This document shows positions 52,804-60,798 of a DNA stretch of 64,000 bases, piece after piece. Made by a program: the position numbers and the translations under genes. The stretch's first letter is position 1. Each line of letters begins with the position of its first letter. Below the pieces are notes generated by a model, which was given only the letters and a program-made list of their open reading frames with translations, was not told the origin of the DNA and did not search any database. This DNA comes from Mariniphaga sp041687215 (GTDB lineage Bacteria; Bacteroidota; Bacteroidia; Bacteroidales; Prolixibacteraceae), in the NCBI RefSeq assembly GCF_041687215.1, contig NZ_JAWLCI010000012.1, forward strand, positions 1 to 64,000. The letters run 5' to 3'.

Positions 52804-55013
52804 GTCATTTTCAACTTTGCTTCATTTATTTCTATTGAAATTTCAAAATTGCCTTTTTGGTTGATATCAATTTTACTTGTGCATGCTTTTATCTTTCTGC
52901 CAGCAACTTTTTTCGTGATTTCAGCTTCCATTTTCACGGAGTCCGACGACAGAATGTCTCCGGTTTCCTTCAAGGTAAGTTCATATTCGGCTTTCAGAAA
53001 CAGGAAAAGTGGTGCTGCAAAATCCTGCAGGAACTTCAGGATGCCACCAAAAAGCTGGTGAACTGGTAATGTGTCGTAAATCCGGCTTCCGGCCTGAAAT
53101 CCCACCGGAACCTTAAACAGCGAAACATAGAACCAAAACAGCGGCGAATATTTCCTGCCGGTGAAATTGGTAAAGAAGTGCATGTCGCCCTGGTTGTACA
53201 AATAGGCCCGTCCGTTGTGTTTTTCGCAGCGGAGAAAGGTGGTGTTATATACATCAGTTTCGGCCACCCATTCATATTCGCCGGCCAGTTTTTTCCATCT
53301 GGTTTTTTCCGAATCCACTTCTACTTCAACTTTTATCCGCCGTCCGGGAATAAAATGTAACGCTTTATTTAAGACTTCATTTTTGGACGGATTGACCAAA
53401 ACCTCGTCTTTTTTCGGAAAATCGAATGATTTCAGGGAGTAGCCGGATTCTTCCTTCAGCAAATAATGGCCAAACGGATAATCGATGGTGGTGGAGCCTA
53501 CATACGGATTTGCCTGAAACTGAAAGTGCAGGTGCGGGTAAGGTGAACGACCCGAGTTTCCGCAGCGGCCAATCATTTGCCCTTTTTTTACCGCATCGCC
53601 GGTTTTTACCTCCACCGACTGAAATTTCAGGTGGCTGAGTTTGGAGTACAAATAGTCGTTGTGTCTAATAATCACCGTATTTCCCCAGTTGTCTTTTGTG
53701 TTCAACTCGCCGATGGTGTTGTCGGGAATATTATTTATCACCTCGGCCACAGTGCCGTCGGCAGGCGCCAATACGGCCTTCCCAAAACAGAAATAATCTT
53801 CGGCAAAATCGCCTGAATTTTTAAATTGCTGCCCTTCGCGATTGGAGATAATAAAATCAAACGCATGACGCCAGGCGCCTTTGTGGGTATGTTCGCCATT
53901 GTGTGCCTGGCTTACCGTCCACTCGCCGTAAAACGGAAGGGCTGCCGAAACCGGGTAAGCCGCCGGGAAACGTTTCATGTTTCCGGAATAGAGGTACAGG
54001 TTTTTTTCCGGTTTTCCCAGTTGTACCGGCGTTTCAATTAAATGCCGCGGGCGTTTTTCGCGCAGTTTCAGCGCATACAGAAAGGTTAATACAATTACGT
54101 TGAATGGCAGCGAATAGGGCGAAATGCGGAACAGCACAAAAAGCTGCTGGGTGCTGGTGGTAATTAAAACCACCGCCGGAAGCAGGAGAATAATCCAGCC
54201 AAAACTAGCCCTTCCCGGCACGAGGTAGTACCCGCCCAGCGCAATGGCCGTTAATATGTAGTTGAAGCCAATAAACGTATAGCCCAGTGAGTCGAATTCG
54301 ATGCCCACCAGCCGGTAAAACAAAAAAGCGACACCATAACCCAGAACAGACAGAACAAAAGTGATGCGCGAATAGATGAGCAGACCCAATGCGATGATAA
54401 TCCCGGCCAGTAAATGGGTTTGAAAAAAAATGGCGCCCAGGGAATTAAAATAAATCCGGATGAACGATGAGGGAATGCTTTTTTCAAGAAAATCGTAAAA
54501 ATTGACGAATGATTTTCCGCCCAGCGCATAGAGTTCGTTGTACACAAAAATGCCGCGTTCGCTCAGGTTGAGCGCCGACAAACTGTTGGCCGAAAGCGCC
54601 ACAATCCAGATGGTGAGCAAAAACGGAACACTCAAAAACGGAAGGCCGTATTTTCCCAAAACCCCCTGAAAAACAACGGTGAGGAAAAAGCAGAAAAGTG
54701 CAGTAACGGCCACCAATATATAAACTTCAGGTGATGGCTGGTAGTACAATCCCACGCCCAGGCCTACCAGCAGCGCATTAAAACCGTAAAGTCCCGAGCG
54801 CAGGTAATACGAATTGTAACCCAGCCCCCAGGCCAGTGCGTTGGCAATAAGCACTGCCACCAAACCGCCAATGCCGGCGCCGTAATCAAAAAAACTGATG
54901 GCTACCAGAAATACCGCCAGCGTTTTCGAGGTGGAAAAAAACACCTGCGAATAGCTGTTGAGGATGGAATGAAGGATTTCCTTTGCGGTGGCTATGTTTT
55001 GGTTTTCCGCCAT
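52788..55013 (-). CDS. urea-transporter-like membrane domain fused to an M23 peptidase domain
   Basis: A 741-residue protein. Residues 1 to about 310 resemble the urea transporter (UT) fold: ten or so helices with SQVFFSTSKTLAVFLVAISFF, SGLYGFNALLVGLGVGLYY in the first half and YTFIGFNYILTAIALGGYYLVP in the second. Residues about 355-520 are a LytM/M23 zinc peptidase domain with GEWTVSQAHNGEHTHKGAWRHAFDF (ligand region about 370-387), APADGTVAEV, the GDAVKKGQMIGRCGNSG turn and HLHFQF (His494, His496). The last 200 residues are a beta-rich domain unique in my reading. Either the M23 domain senses or cuts peptidoglycan beside a small-solute channel, or it helps localise the channel. Confidence 0.88.
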   Translation of the reverse strand: MAENQNIATAKEILHSILNSYSQVFFSTSKTLAVFLVAISFFDYGAGIGGLVAVLIANALAWGLGYNSYYLRSGLYGFNALLVGLGVGLYYQPSPEVYILVAVTALFCFFLTVVFQGVLGKYGLPFLSVPFLLTIWIVALSANSLSALNLSERGIFVYNELYALGGKSFVNFYDFLEKSIPSSFIRIYFNSLGAIFFQTHLLAGIIIALGLLIYSRITFVLSVLGYGVAFLFYRLVGIEFDSLGYTFIGFNYILTAIALGGYYLVPGRASFGWIILLLPAVVLITTSTQQLFVLFRISPYSLPFNVIVLTFLYALKLREKRPRHLIETPVQLGKPEKNLYLYSGNMKRFPAAYPVSAALPFYGEWTVSQAHNGEHTHKGAWRHAFDFIISNREGQQFKNSGDFAEDYFCFGKAVLAPADGTVAEVINNIPDNTIGELNTKDNWGNTVIIRHNDYLYSKLSHLKFQSVEVKTGDAVKKGQMIGRCGNSGRSPYPHLHFQFQANPYVGSTTIDYPFGHYLLKEESGYSLKSFDFPKKDEVLVNPSKNEVLNKALHFIPGRRIKVEVEVDSEKTRWKKLAGEYEWVAETDVYNTTFLRCEKHNGRAYLYNQGDMHFFTNFTGRKYSPLFWFYVSLFKVPVGFQAGSRIYDTLPVHQLFGGILKFLQDFAAPLFLFLKAEYELTLKETGDILSSDSVKMEAEITKKVAGRKIKACTSKIDINQKGNFEISIEINEAKLKMTCKNE

Positions 55014-55031
55014 CTTTAATTTTTATATTTT

Positions 55032-55101
55032 CCCGCTGATTTCGCAGATTTTCGAAGAAAATACTGTTTATAAATCTGCGGTTATCTGCGCAATCTGCGG
55101 G
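55032..55101. repeat. interspersed CTGCG-type inverted repeat
   Basis: cccgctgatttcgcagat (55032-55049) is the inverse, with two mismatches, of atctgcgcaatctgcggg (55084-55101). Extra direct copies of AATCTGCG occur at 55073-55080 and TATCTGCG at 55083-55090, spaced about 10 bp. CGCAGATT-type repeats like this are scattered between genes in many Bacteroidota. It fills the 124-bp gap between the decarboxylase and UT-M23 genes and could form a long hairpin in the message. Confidence 0.7.
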
Positions 55102-55137
55102 AGATTTATTTACAAGATTTCATTCAAAATTAGTTTT

Positions 55138-56466
55138 TCAATTTTCCTTTTCCTTCAATGTTTCCAAATCTTCTTTTTTTCTGATTATATGGGTTTTCCC
55201 CTCCAAATCAATCAAAACCACATTGGGGCGGTAGGTGATAAACTGCATCCACTGGGTGACATTGTATGCGCCAATACGTTCGATAACCAACTGGTCACCG
55301 GTTTTTACATGTGGAAAATTAATGGCGTCGCGAATGACGTCGATGTTCATACATAGCGGCCCGTAGATGGTGGTTTCTTCCACGTATTCCGAACCCGGTT
55401 TACTGGGGTAAACCCCCAGATTGTACCAAAACGAGGTAAAAAGCAGGTTCACTCCGGCATCGATGATGAGGTTGCGCCGCCCAATTGATGAACGTTTATT
55501 GGCCAGAACAGTGGTGAGTAAGTAGCCGGCATCGTCAATCAGCGCACGACCGGTTTCCAAAAACAACGCCGGCAGGTTTTCATGCGGAATTTCCGAAGAA
55601 ATGAGCGCGTTGGTAATGGCTTCGGCGTACTCATCGAACGACGGACAGGTTTCTGAGCCAGGCATGTAAGCGCCTTTCAGTGTGTTTTTGGAGGCAAATC
55701 CGCCGCCCATATCGATGTATTTCAGCCAGTGGTTAAACTTCCGGTGAGTTGCCATCATCAGGTTAGCCAGTTTGGACGCCGCAATTCCGTATGCCGAGGT
55801 TGCCATAATGTACGTCCCGATGTGGGTGTGCAGGCCAATCAGTTCCAGCTTTTCGGCCAGCATTATGCGGTTGATGGCGTTCCAGGCCTCGCCGTTTTCG
55901 TAGTTAAACCCAAACCGGTCCCACATAGGATAAATGCCGGTGTCCATATTAATACGAATGGCAACACGCGCTGTTTTGTCCAGCTTACGGATAATTTCCA
56001 TCAGCAGATACAATTCATCGAAATGGTCGATGTGAATGCAGGCGTTGTGGTTGATGGCCAGCTCCAAATCATTAGCCGACTTTTCAGGGCCGTTAAAAAG
56101 GACTTGCGAACCGTTCACGCCCAGTGCAAGGGCTTTTTCAAACTCAAAACCCGAAACCACTTCGGCCCAGGCGCCTTCATCCTGAAAGATTTTACACACT
56201 GCATCGAGGTAGTTTGTTTTGTACGACCAGGCAAACTGCACTTTCGGGTAGCGGGTTTCAAACGCCCGGCGCGCCTCGGAAATCGTGTTTCGGATGGTTT
56301 TCTCAGAAAAAACGAACACAGGCGAACTGTATTCTTCCATCAGTTTTGAAACCGGAATTCCGTCTATTTCCGAAATAATTTTTGGTTTGGCGGGAAGCCC
56401 GAATTTACTGGGCATTCCGGCGGTTATTTTACTGATAACCGGTTTTTCGTATTTGATTTTTTCCAT
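55138..56466 (-). CDS. PLP-dependent group III decarboxylase (DapDC/ODC-like)
   Basis: A 442-residue alanine-racemase-fold enzyme. The PLP lysine is Lys83 in AWSYKTNYLD. Other family features are LHTHIGTYIM, DMGGGFASKN (phosphate-binding glycines), FLETGRALIDDAGYLLTTV and a conserved Cys-Asp motif in YGPLCMNIDVI. The usual activity is decarboxylation of a D- or L-amino acid such as diaminopimelate. It lies 2 bp after the ATP-grasp gene and differs from housekeeping LysA in its neighbours and N-terminal extension. It could act on a free or ligated amino acid made by this cluster. Confidence 0.88.
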   Translation of the reverse strand: MEKIKYEKPVISKITAGMPSKFGLPAKPKIISEIDGIPVSKLMEEYSSPVFVFSEKTIRNTISEARRAFETRYPKVQFAWSYKTNYLDAVCKIFQDEGAWAEVVSGFEFEKALALGVNGSQVLFNGPEKSANDLELAINHNACIHIDHFDELYLLMEIIRKLDKTARVAIRINMDTGIYPMWDRFGFNYENGEAWNAINRIMLAEKLELIGLHTHIGTYIMATSAYGIAASKLANLMMATHRKFNHWLKYIDMGGGFASKNTLKGAYMPGSETCPSFDEYAEAITNALISSEIPHENLPALFLETGRALIDDAGYLLTTVLANKRSSIGRRNLIIDAGVNLLFTSFWYNLGVYPSKPGSEYVEETTIYGPLCMNIDVIRDAINFPHVKTGDQLVIERIGAYNVTQWMQFITYRPNVVLIDLEGKTHIIRKKEDLETLKEKEN

Positions 56467-56468
56467 TT

Positions 56469-57515
56469 TTAAATTTCTTTATTCATTGAAATGGCAGCAA
56501 ATTTTTCCAAATCCACAATCATGTCGTAGGAATAGCGCACAAACATTTTCCCTATTTTATAATGCTGCATCAGTTCAACTTTCATGCCGAGCGCCAGTTT
56601 TACCAACGCCTCGGGAATGTTTTGCCCGGCACCCACGGCCAGATAGACCCATGCCGGAATGCGCGGATTGATTTCGATGAGGTAGTATTCGCCAGCATTG
56701 GTTTTAATCAATTCCAGTTCCATGCCGCCTTTCCATTTGGATTTCTGAAAAAGCGACCGGGTGAGTTCCATCATTTTATCGTCGGCCAGGGTTATGCCGC
56801 CCCATGCTTTTCCTTTATCTGTGATGTATTGTTTCCGCATGGGTACGGCCGCCACAGTGTTGCCTTTTCCGTCGCCAAGCGCCACCACGTTCACCTCAGT
56901 TCCGGCAACAAATTCCTGTGCAATAACCGGCAATCCCCATTTCGATGAAATTTTCAGGAAAGCCTGTTTCACCTGTTCTTTATTGGCAGCCAGGTGCGCA
57001 TCGTAAAACTGGCCTTTCACCATCACCGGGTAATCGAATTTATCTTCCATTTCGGTAATTTGACCCAAACTGCCCAGGTTAATGCTTGATGGCACTCTAA
57101 TACCATACTTTTTGCCAAACTCGGGCAGCCGGTGTTTTTCGCGTTCCTGAAACTGCTGCAATGTGGGTAAAAAGGTATGAATTCCCTGCTTGTGCAGTCG
57201 TTCTTCATTTTTCATAAACGAATAAAGCTCTGCATCGAAATTCGGAATAAGTACATCTATTTTTTCCTGCTGGTGGATGTGTTCGATACGTTCAATCAGC
57301 TCGTCGGAACCGGCAGAAGGGTAAGGAATCTGGAAAATGCGGTCGCACAAGCCTTCCATATAAATCCCGGGTTCAAGATTTTCGTAAACCAGACCGATGA
57401 TGCGAACGTCGAATTCTTCCGATTCTTTAACGCCACGAATTACCGGAACACCCGGCCCGGGATTGTCGGTATTATTTAACCCGGTAACAGCCAGTGTAAT
57501 GTGCTTCTTTTTCAT
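56469..57515 (-). CDS. ATP-grasp ligase
   Basis: A 348-residue ATP-grasp protein of the CarB-like branch. The N-terminal preATP-grasp domain (AVTGLNNTDNPGPGVPVIRGV) precedes the ATP-binding domain (DYPVMVKGQFYDAHLA, PVIAQEFVAGTEVNVVALGDG). The Mg-binding end is GGMELELIKTNAGEYYLIEINPRIPAWVYLAVGAG. Such enzymes join a carboxylate to an amine through an acyl-phosphate. It lies between a PqqD-like gene (5 bp away) and the PLP decarboxylase (2 bp away), the pattern of a peptide-modifying or amino-acid-ligating pathway. Confidence 0.9.
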   Translation of the reverse strand: MKKKHITLAVTGLNNTDNPGPGVPVIRGVKESEEFDVRIIGLVYENLEPGIYMEGLCDRIFQIPYPSAGSDELIERIEHIHQQEKIDVLIPNFDAELYSFMKNEERLHKQGIHTFLPTLQQFQEREKHRLPEFGKKYGIRVPSSINLGSLGQITEMEDKFDYPVMVKGQFYDAHLAANKEQVKQAFLKISSKWGLPVIAQEFVAGTEVNVVALGDGKGNTVAAVPMRKQYITDKGKAWGGITLADDKMMELTRSLFQKSKWKGGMELELIKTNAGEYYLIEINPRIPAWVYLAVGAGQNIPEALVKLALGMKVELMQHYKIGKMFVRYSYDMIVDLEKFAAISMNKEI

Positions 57516-57520
57516 TGTGT

Positions 57521-57784
57521 TTAGTTAAAATCCAGCGGGTTGCTCTGAACAGTTATTTGATGATGCTTTAATAACGTGCAGAATTCATAAAAGTCTTTTT
57601 CAAAACTCAAATCGTCCACATCATATTTTGCAAGGAAAGCTTCCTTGATTTCGTCCAGTTCTTTTTCTTCTTCAATCATTTTCATCAATTCAAGTCCCGA
57701 TGGATTCAGGCTGAACGAGTCGCCGGTTTTCTGGTTGAAAACAAACCCGTTGTCGCTGATTTTTACTTCTGGTGCAATTTTCAT
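57521..57784 (-). CDS. PqqD-like peptide-recognition protein
   Basis: An 87-residue protein with the PqqD/RRE pattern: beta strands KISDNGFVFNQKTGDSFSLNPSGLELMKMI, then the helices IEEEKELDEIKEAFLAKYDVDDLSFEKDFYEFCTLLKHHQI. PqqD-type domains bind the leader of a peptide substrate and present it to the modifying enzyme. It is the first gene of the cluster, 5 bp before the ATP-grasp gene. I found no short precursor-peptide ORF next to it. Confidence 0.85.
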   Translation of the reverse strand: MKIAPEVKISDNGFVFNQKTGDSFSLNPSGLELMKMIEEEKELDEIKEAFLAKYDVDDLSFEKDFYEFCTLLKHHQITVQSNPLDFN

Positions 57785-57838
57785 TTTCCCTTATTTTTAC
57801 TCGTAATTTTCTGATTTCTTTTTGGTTCTTTTCTTCTT

Positions 57839-57846
57839 CGAATTTA
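57839..57846 (-). promoter_or_regulatory. candidate -7 box of the PqqD-led cluster
   Basis: On the minus strand TAAATTCG (57846-57839) is one change from TAnnTTTG and about 55 bp upstream of the PqqD-like start codon. It lies downstream of the hairpin at 57894-57922 that ends the lipoprotein gene, so the cluster begins its own transcript here. Confidence 0.45.
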
Positions 57847-57893
57847 GAACATTTCTTTAAAAAATGCACTTAAAGTTTAATTTAAATAAAATT

Positions 57894-57922
57894 GGAGAAA
57901 CAAAACAAGAATTTGTTTCTCC
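57894..57922 (-). terminator. terminator after the lipoprotein gene
   Basis: ggagaaacaaa (57894-57904) and tttgtttctcc (57912-57922) form a perfect 11-bp stem with a 7-base loop. On the minus strand it is followed by AATTTTATTTAAATT. It is about 31 bp past the lipoprotein stop codon. Confidence 0.75.
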
Positions 57923-57952
57923 AGTCTGGTTGTGAGTTGTTTAACTCAAAAA

Positions 57953-58771
57953 CTAAAACTCTGTTGTTTCTGAAACTCCGTTTGTTGTAACTGTAACTTT
58001 ATTGTCACACTCGCCATCGCCATAATCAAATACCTGCAGGATGCCGTTGGTGTTGATTTCAACCACACCGCTAACCGGACCAAAACAGCCGTTTTTATAA
58101 ATTAGGGGTGATGTAATCTGAAAACTAAACTCCAGTCCGTCTTTGTTTACACCTGCACCGGAACCAGTAACCGACCAAACATCATCAGCAAAAAGAAGGG
58201 TTTCTTGGCCTTCAACCATCTCACTTAATTTTTCACATTCCCAGGCCATTTCGTCACCATCGGCATAAATCAGTTTTCCGCCGGTTACTTTTTTGGTAAA
58301 AGTGAGGTTCCCGTTTTCGTTTTCTCCGTTGTTCAGAATGGTTTTGGTTCCCTGCAGATTGTTGTCGTTGAAGTAATAATCTTCAAATGTTATCTCACGA
58401 AATGAACCCTCGTTTCGCCACCAGTCAGACAGTGTTACATGAATTTTTCCCCTGCGCAGGTTTCCGTTAAATGTTTCGCAGTTTTCGTCGCCGTAGTCCA
58501 GTGTCCAGTTTCTCGGCCAAAACTCGCCACTTTCATTTTCGTGAATGGTAACTGTCAAACATCCCAACAATTCTGCTGATTTCAAATCGTCCTCATCGCC
58601 ACTGGTAATTGTTTCTTCTGAATCGAAATTAAAAGCGCCGAAAAGAGCAAGGTAATCTTTGGCTTCAGTTCTCAAAGCTAAATCCTCCACATCGTTTTTG
58701 TTACACGAATTCAGCATAGCCAAACCGACTGCCAAAACAACCAACACAATAAATTTTCCTGATTTTCTCAT
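57953..58771 (-). CDS. lipoprotein of unknown function
   Basis: A 272-residue protein (ATG at 58771; a TTG at 58780 would add three residues). The signal and lipobox MRKSGKFIVLVVLAVGLAMLNSC give a lipid-modified Cys. The body is beta-rich and acidic, with repeated patterns of the type LTVTIHENESGEFWPRNWTLDYG and a likely disulphide-rich part (Cys in LLGCLTV, DENCETF, AWECEKL, KNGCFGPV, GDGECDNKV). It is a single-gene unit between the PqqD cluster and the cytochrome gene. I do not recognise a family beyond a general Bacteroidota lipoprotein type. Confidence 0.8.
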   Translation of the reverse strand: MRKSGKFIVLVVLAVGLAMLNSCNKNDVEDLALRTEAKDYLALFGAFNFDSEETITSGDEDDLKSAELLGCLTVTIHENESGEFWPRNWTLDYGDENCETFNGNLRRGKIHVTLSDWWRNEGSFREITFEDYYFNDNNLQGTKTILNNGENENGNLTFTKKVTGGKLIYADGDEMAWECEKLSEMVEGQETLLFADDVWSVTGSGAGVNKDGLEFSFQITSPLIYKNGCFGPVSGVVEINTNGILQVFDYGDGECDNKVTVTTNGVSETTEF

Positions 58772-58869
58772 GACTTTCAAATTTTAATGAATAAAGATTT
58801 TTTGTATCAGAATTAAGACACACTCTGGATTAAAAACTTGCGTACAGGTAAAAAAATTGTTTGGATTTT

Positions 58870-60720
58870 TTAATTACTCAGGATAATCGAATGGCTGAAT
58901 TGTTTGCCATCGGCTAAATGTAAAACAAGAAGGTAATTGCCGGATGGTAAATTAAGGGCAATGCCGGATTCATTTCTTTCAATAAACCCCTTTTTTACAA
59001 GTAACCCCAAGGTGTTAAAAACAGAATATGTGCAATTATCAGCAATGCCTTCAATATGAATTTTTCCGCTTGTAGGATTCGGGTAAATCCGGTATTTTTC
59101 TTTTTGAATTTCAGGAGTTGAAGTGGCTGTTAACTGCATTGAATCTGATGCGATTAGCATTGGTGATCTGTTTGTGTTGTAATACATATTTTTAAAACGA
59201 TGAATATCTTCATCTGTTTCGGCATGTTCAAATAACTCATGCATCCAACTTTCCGGCGCCGTTTCGTAATGCAGCAAAAACTTCACGTCAGCAGCATTTC
59301 CCACTTTAGATATTGGAAAGGCGTAGATGATGGATTCCATGCCCAGACCGGAAAAATAATCAGAATCGATTGTGGCTTTGCCAACAACTTTTACAGTGTC
59401 ATAATTTAAGTGCGACGAGCTAAATCCCTCGGGTACTATTCTGTTATCTTTTAACGGCACATAAGCTTTTTCCAAAACGGTGGTTACCTTTCCCTGTGTA
59501 TCACCCATCACAAATTCGTAAATTTGAACCTGATTTTCGTTGTTTATGATTTCGTAATGAGGTTCGAAGTGATCATCATCTCCATTTACAAGAGCGGTTG
59601 TTCCTTGTTTCCCTGAATGAAAAAGAGTGTCTGAATCCTGAATTAGCAGACATTCAAGGTAAGCCCTGCGGCTCGGAAAACCGGTTGGAAATTTGTGCCC
59701 TGCTTTATTTTTTAAAAGAACCTGAACAAAAACAGAGTCATTTTGATGGTAATATTCGCTGATGCTCAAATCTACGGTACTTTCGGTTAACAATTTTTTT
59801 GTGCGGTTGATGGTTTCGGCCAGAAACTCCTCTCCTGAATGAAGTTGTAACTCTTCGTGATTCTCTTTTAAAAGGTTCAGCATAAAAACGTTTCCGCCCG
59901 TCAAATCATGAATTCCAAACGGTTCGCGTCCGGGAGAAAATCCAGGCCGGCTGCTGATTTTTATGGGTTCATTCAATTGGGGAAAATGACAAGATTGGCA
60001 AGAAATATTTTGTTCTCCATAAATGGAGTTTTCCCATTCATGATAAAGTGCTTGTTCAACAAATGTTTCACCGGTTGGTTCGCCATGTTCATCCACAGAA
60101 TTCGTGAACAAGGAATGGCAGGAGCCACAAAGTCTTGAGTCGTTTATTTTTTCAGAATAAACCGGCGTAAATCCTGTATTCGCAACCATTTGAGCAGTTA
60201 ACGGACTTTGATAAGGTCCGTAAATTTCTTTTGTATCGTTTATTCCAAAATTTCCGGAAAACAACGGCGAACTGAAATCGTTTATCTGGTGACATACCGT
60301 GCAGGATACGCCATCTTTCCCTAATTCATCTTCTACTAAATCATCCAGCGTGTAATAGTCTGACGAGGTTAAAAATGCATTCACCATTCCCATGGGTGCA
60401 TGACATCGGGTGCAAACATTTTCGAGCGCCTCTTTGTGTGCAGGATTTACTATTCCTTCGTGCTTTACTTTTGCTTTCCAAAACGGGTCTTTTGCGGAAT
60501 TAGCAAGCATGGTGCTACGCCAGCGGGCAACAGGTGAAACATCATTCCCCTGACTGTCGCGTAAAGCAAAATCACTGGTTGAATGACACAAAATACAAGC
60601 ACCTGAAGTTGAAAACCAGGTGTTTGATTTGTCAGGCAGTTCCTGTGTAACTATCAGATAGCTTGAAAGCAACAATGCCAAAACCAGGGCGACTACATAT
60701 AAAACAGCTGGCAATTTCAT
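58870..60720 (-). CDS. five-haem cytochrome c family protein with T9SS sorting domain
   Basis: A 616-residue exported protein (N-terminal hydrophobic segment about 4-25). Five CxxCH haem-binding motifs are seen: CILCH (42-46), CTRCH (103-107), CTVCH (140-144), CGSCH (198-202) and CQSCH (241-245). A beta-rich middle part (about 310-530) follows, and the C-terminal 75 residues are a T9SS type A sorting domain (RIYPNPTSGKIHIEG, PSGNYLLVLHLADGKQF). Together these imply a secreted or surface multihaem electron carrier or reductase. The CusA-type pump gene lies upstream on the same strand, 78 bp away. Confidence 0.9.
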   Translation of the reverse strand: MKLPAVLYVVALVLALLLSSYLIVTQELPDKSNTWFSTSGACILCHSTSDFALRDSQGNDVSPVARWRSTMLANSAKDPFWKAKVKHEGIVNPAHKEALENVCTRCHAPMGMVNAFLTSSDYYTLDDLVEDELGKDGVSCTVCHQINDFSSPLFSGNFGINDTKEIYGPYQSPLTAQMVANTGFTPVYSEKINDSRLCGSCHSLFTNSVDEHGEPTGETFVEQALYHEWENSIYGEQNISCQSCHFPQLNEPIKISSRPGFSPGREPFGIHDLTGGNVFMLNLLKENHEELQLHSGEEFLAETINRTKKLLTESTVDLSISEYYHQNDSVFVQVLLKNKAGHKFPTGFPSRRAYLECLLIQDSDTLFHSGKQGTTALVNGDDDHFEPHYEIINNENQVQIYEFVMGDTQGKVTTVLEKAYVPLKDNRIVPEGFSSSHLNYDTVKVVGKATIDSDYFSGLGMESIIYAFPISKVGNAADVKFLLHYETAPESWMHELFEHAETDEDIHRFKNMYYNTNRSPMLIASDSMQLTATSTPEIQKEKYRIYPNPTSGKIHIEGIADNCTYSVFNTLGLLVKKGFIERNESGIALNLPSGNYLLVLHLADGKQFSHSIILSN

Positions 60721-60798
60721 GATTTTCTTAATTGAATGTATAATTATTTGACACCACCTGGCTTAAAAGCTTGCGAACGAATAAAAAAGTTGAATTTT

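Noticed and set aside
55729..56349. A 206-codon plus-strand open frame inside the PLP decarboxylase
   Set aside because: It overlaps the PLP-lysine and glycine-loop coding sequence on the other strand; no independent support.
57785..57952. Short precursor-peptide gene for the PqqD-led cluster
   Set aside because: No ORF with a plausible start, leader and core is visible in this gap on either strand; it holds only the promoter and a terminator hairpin.
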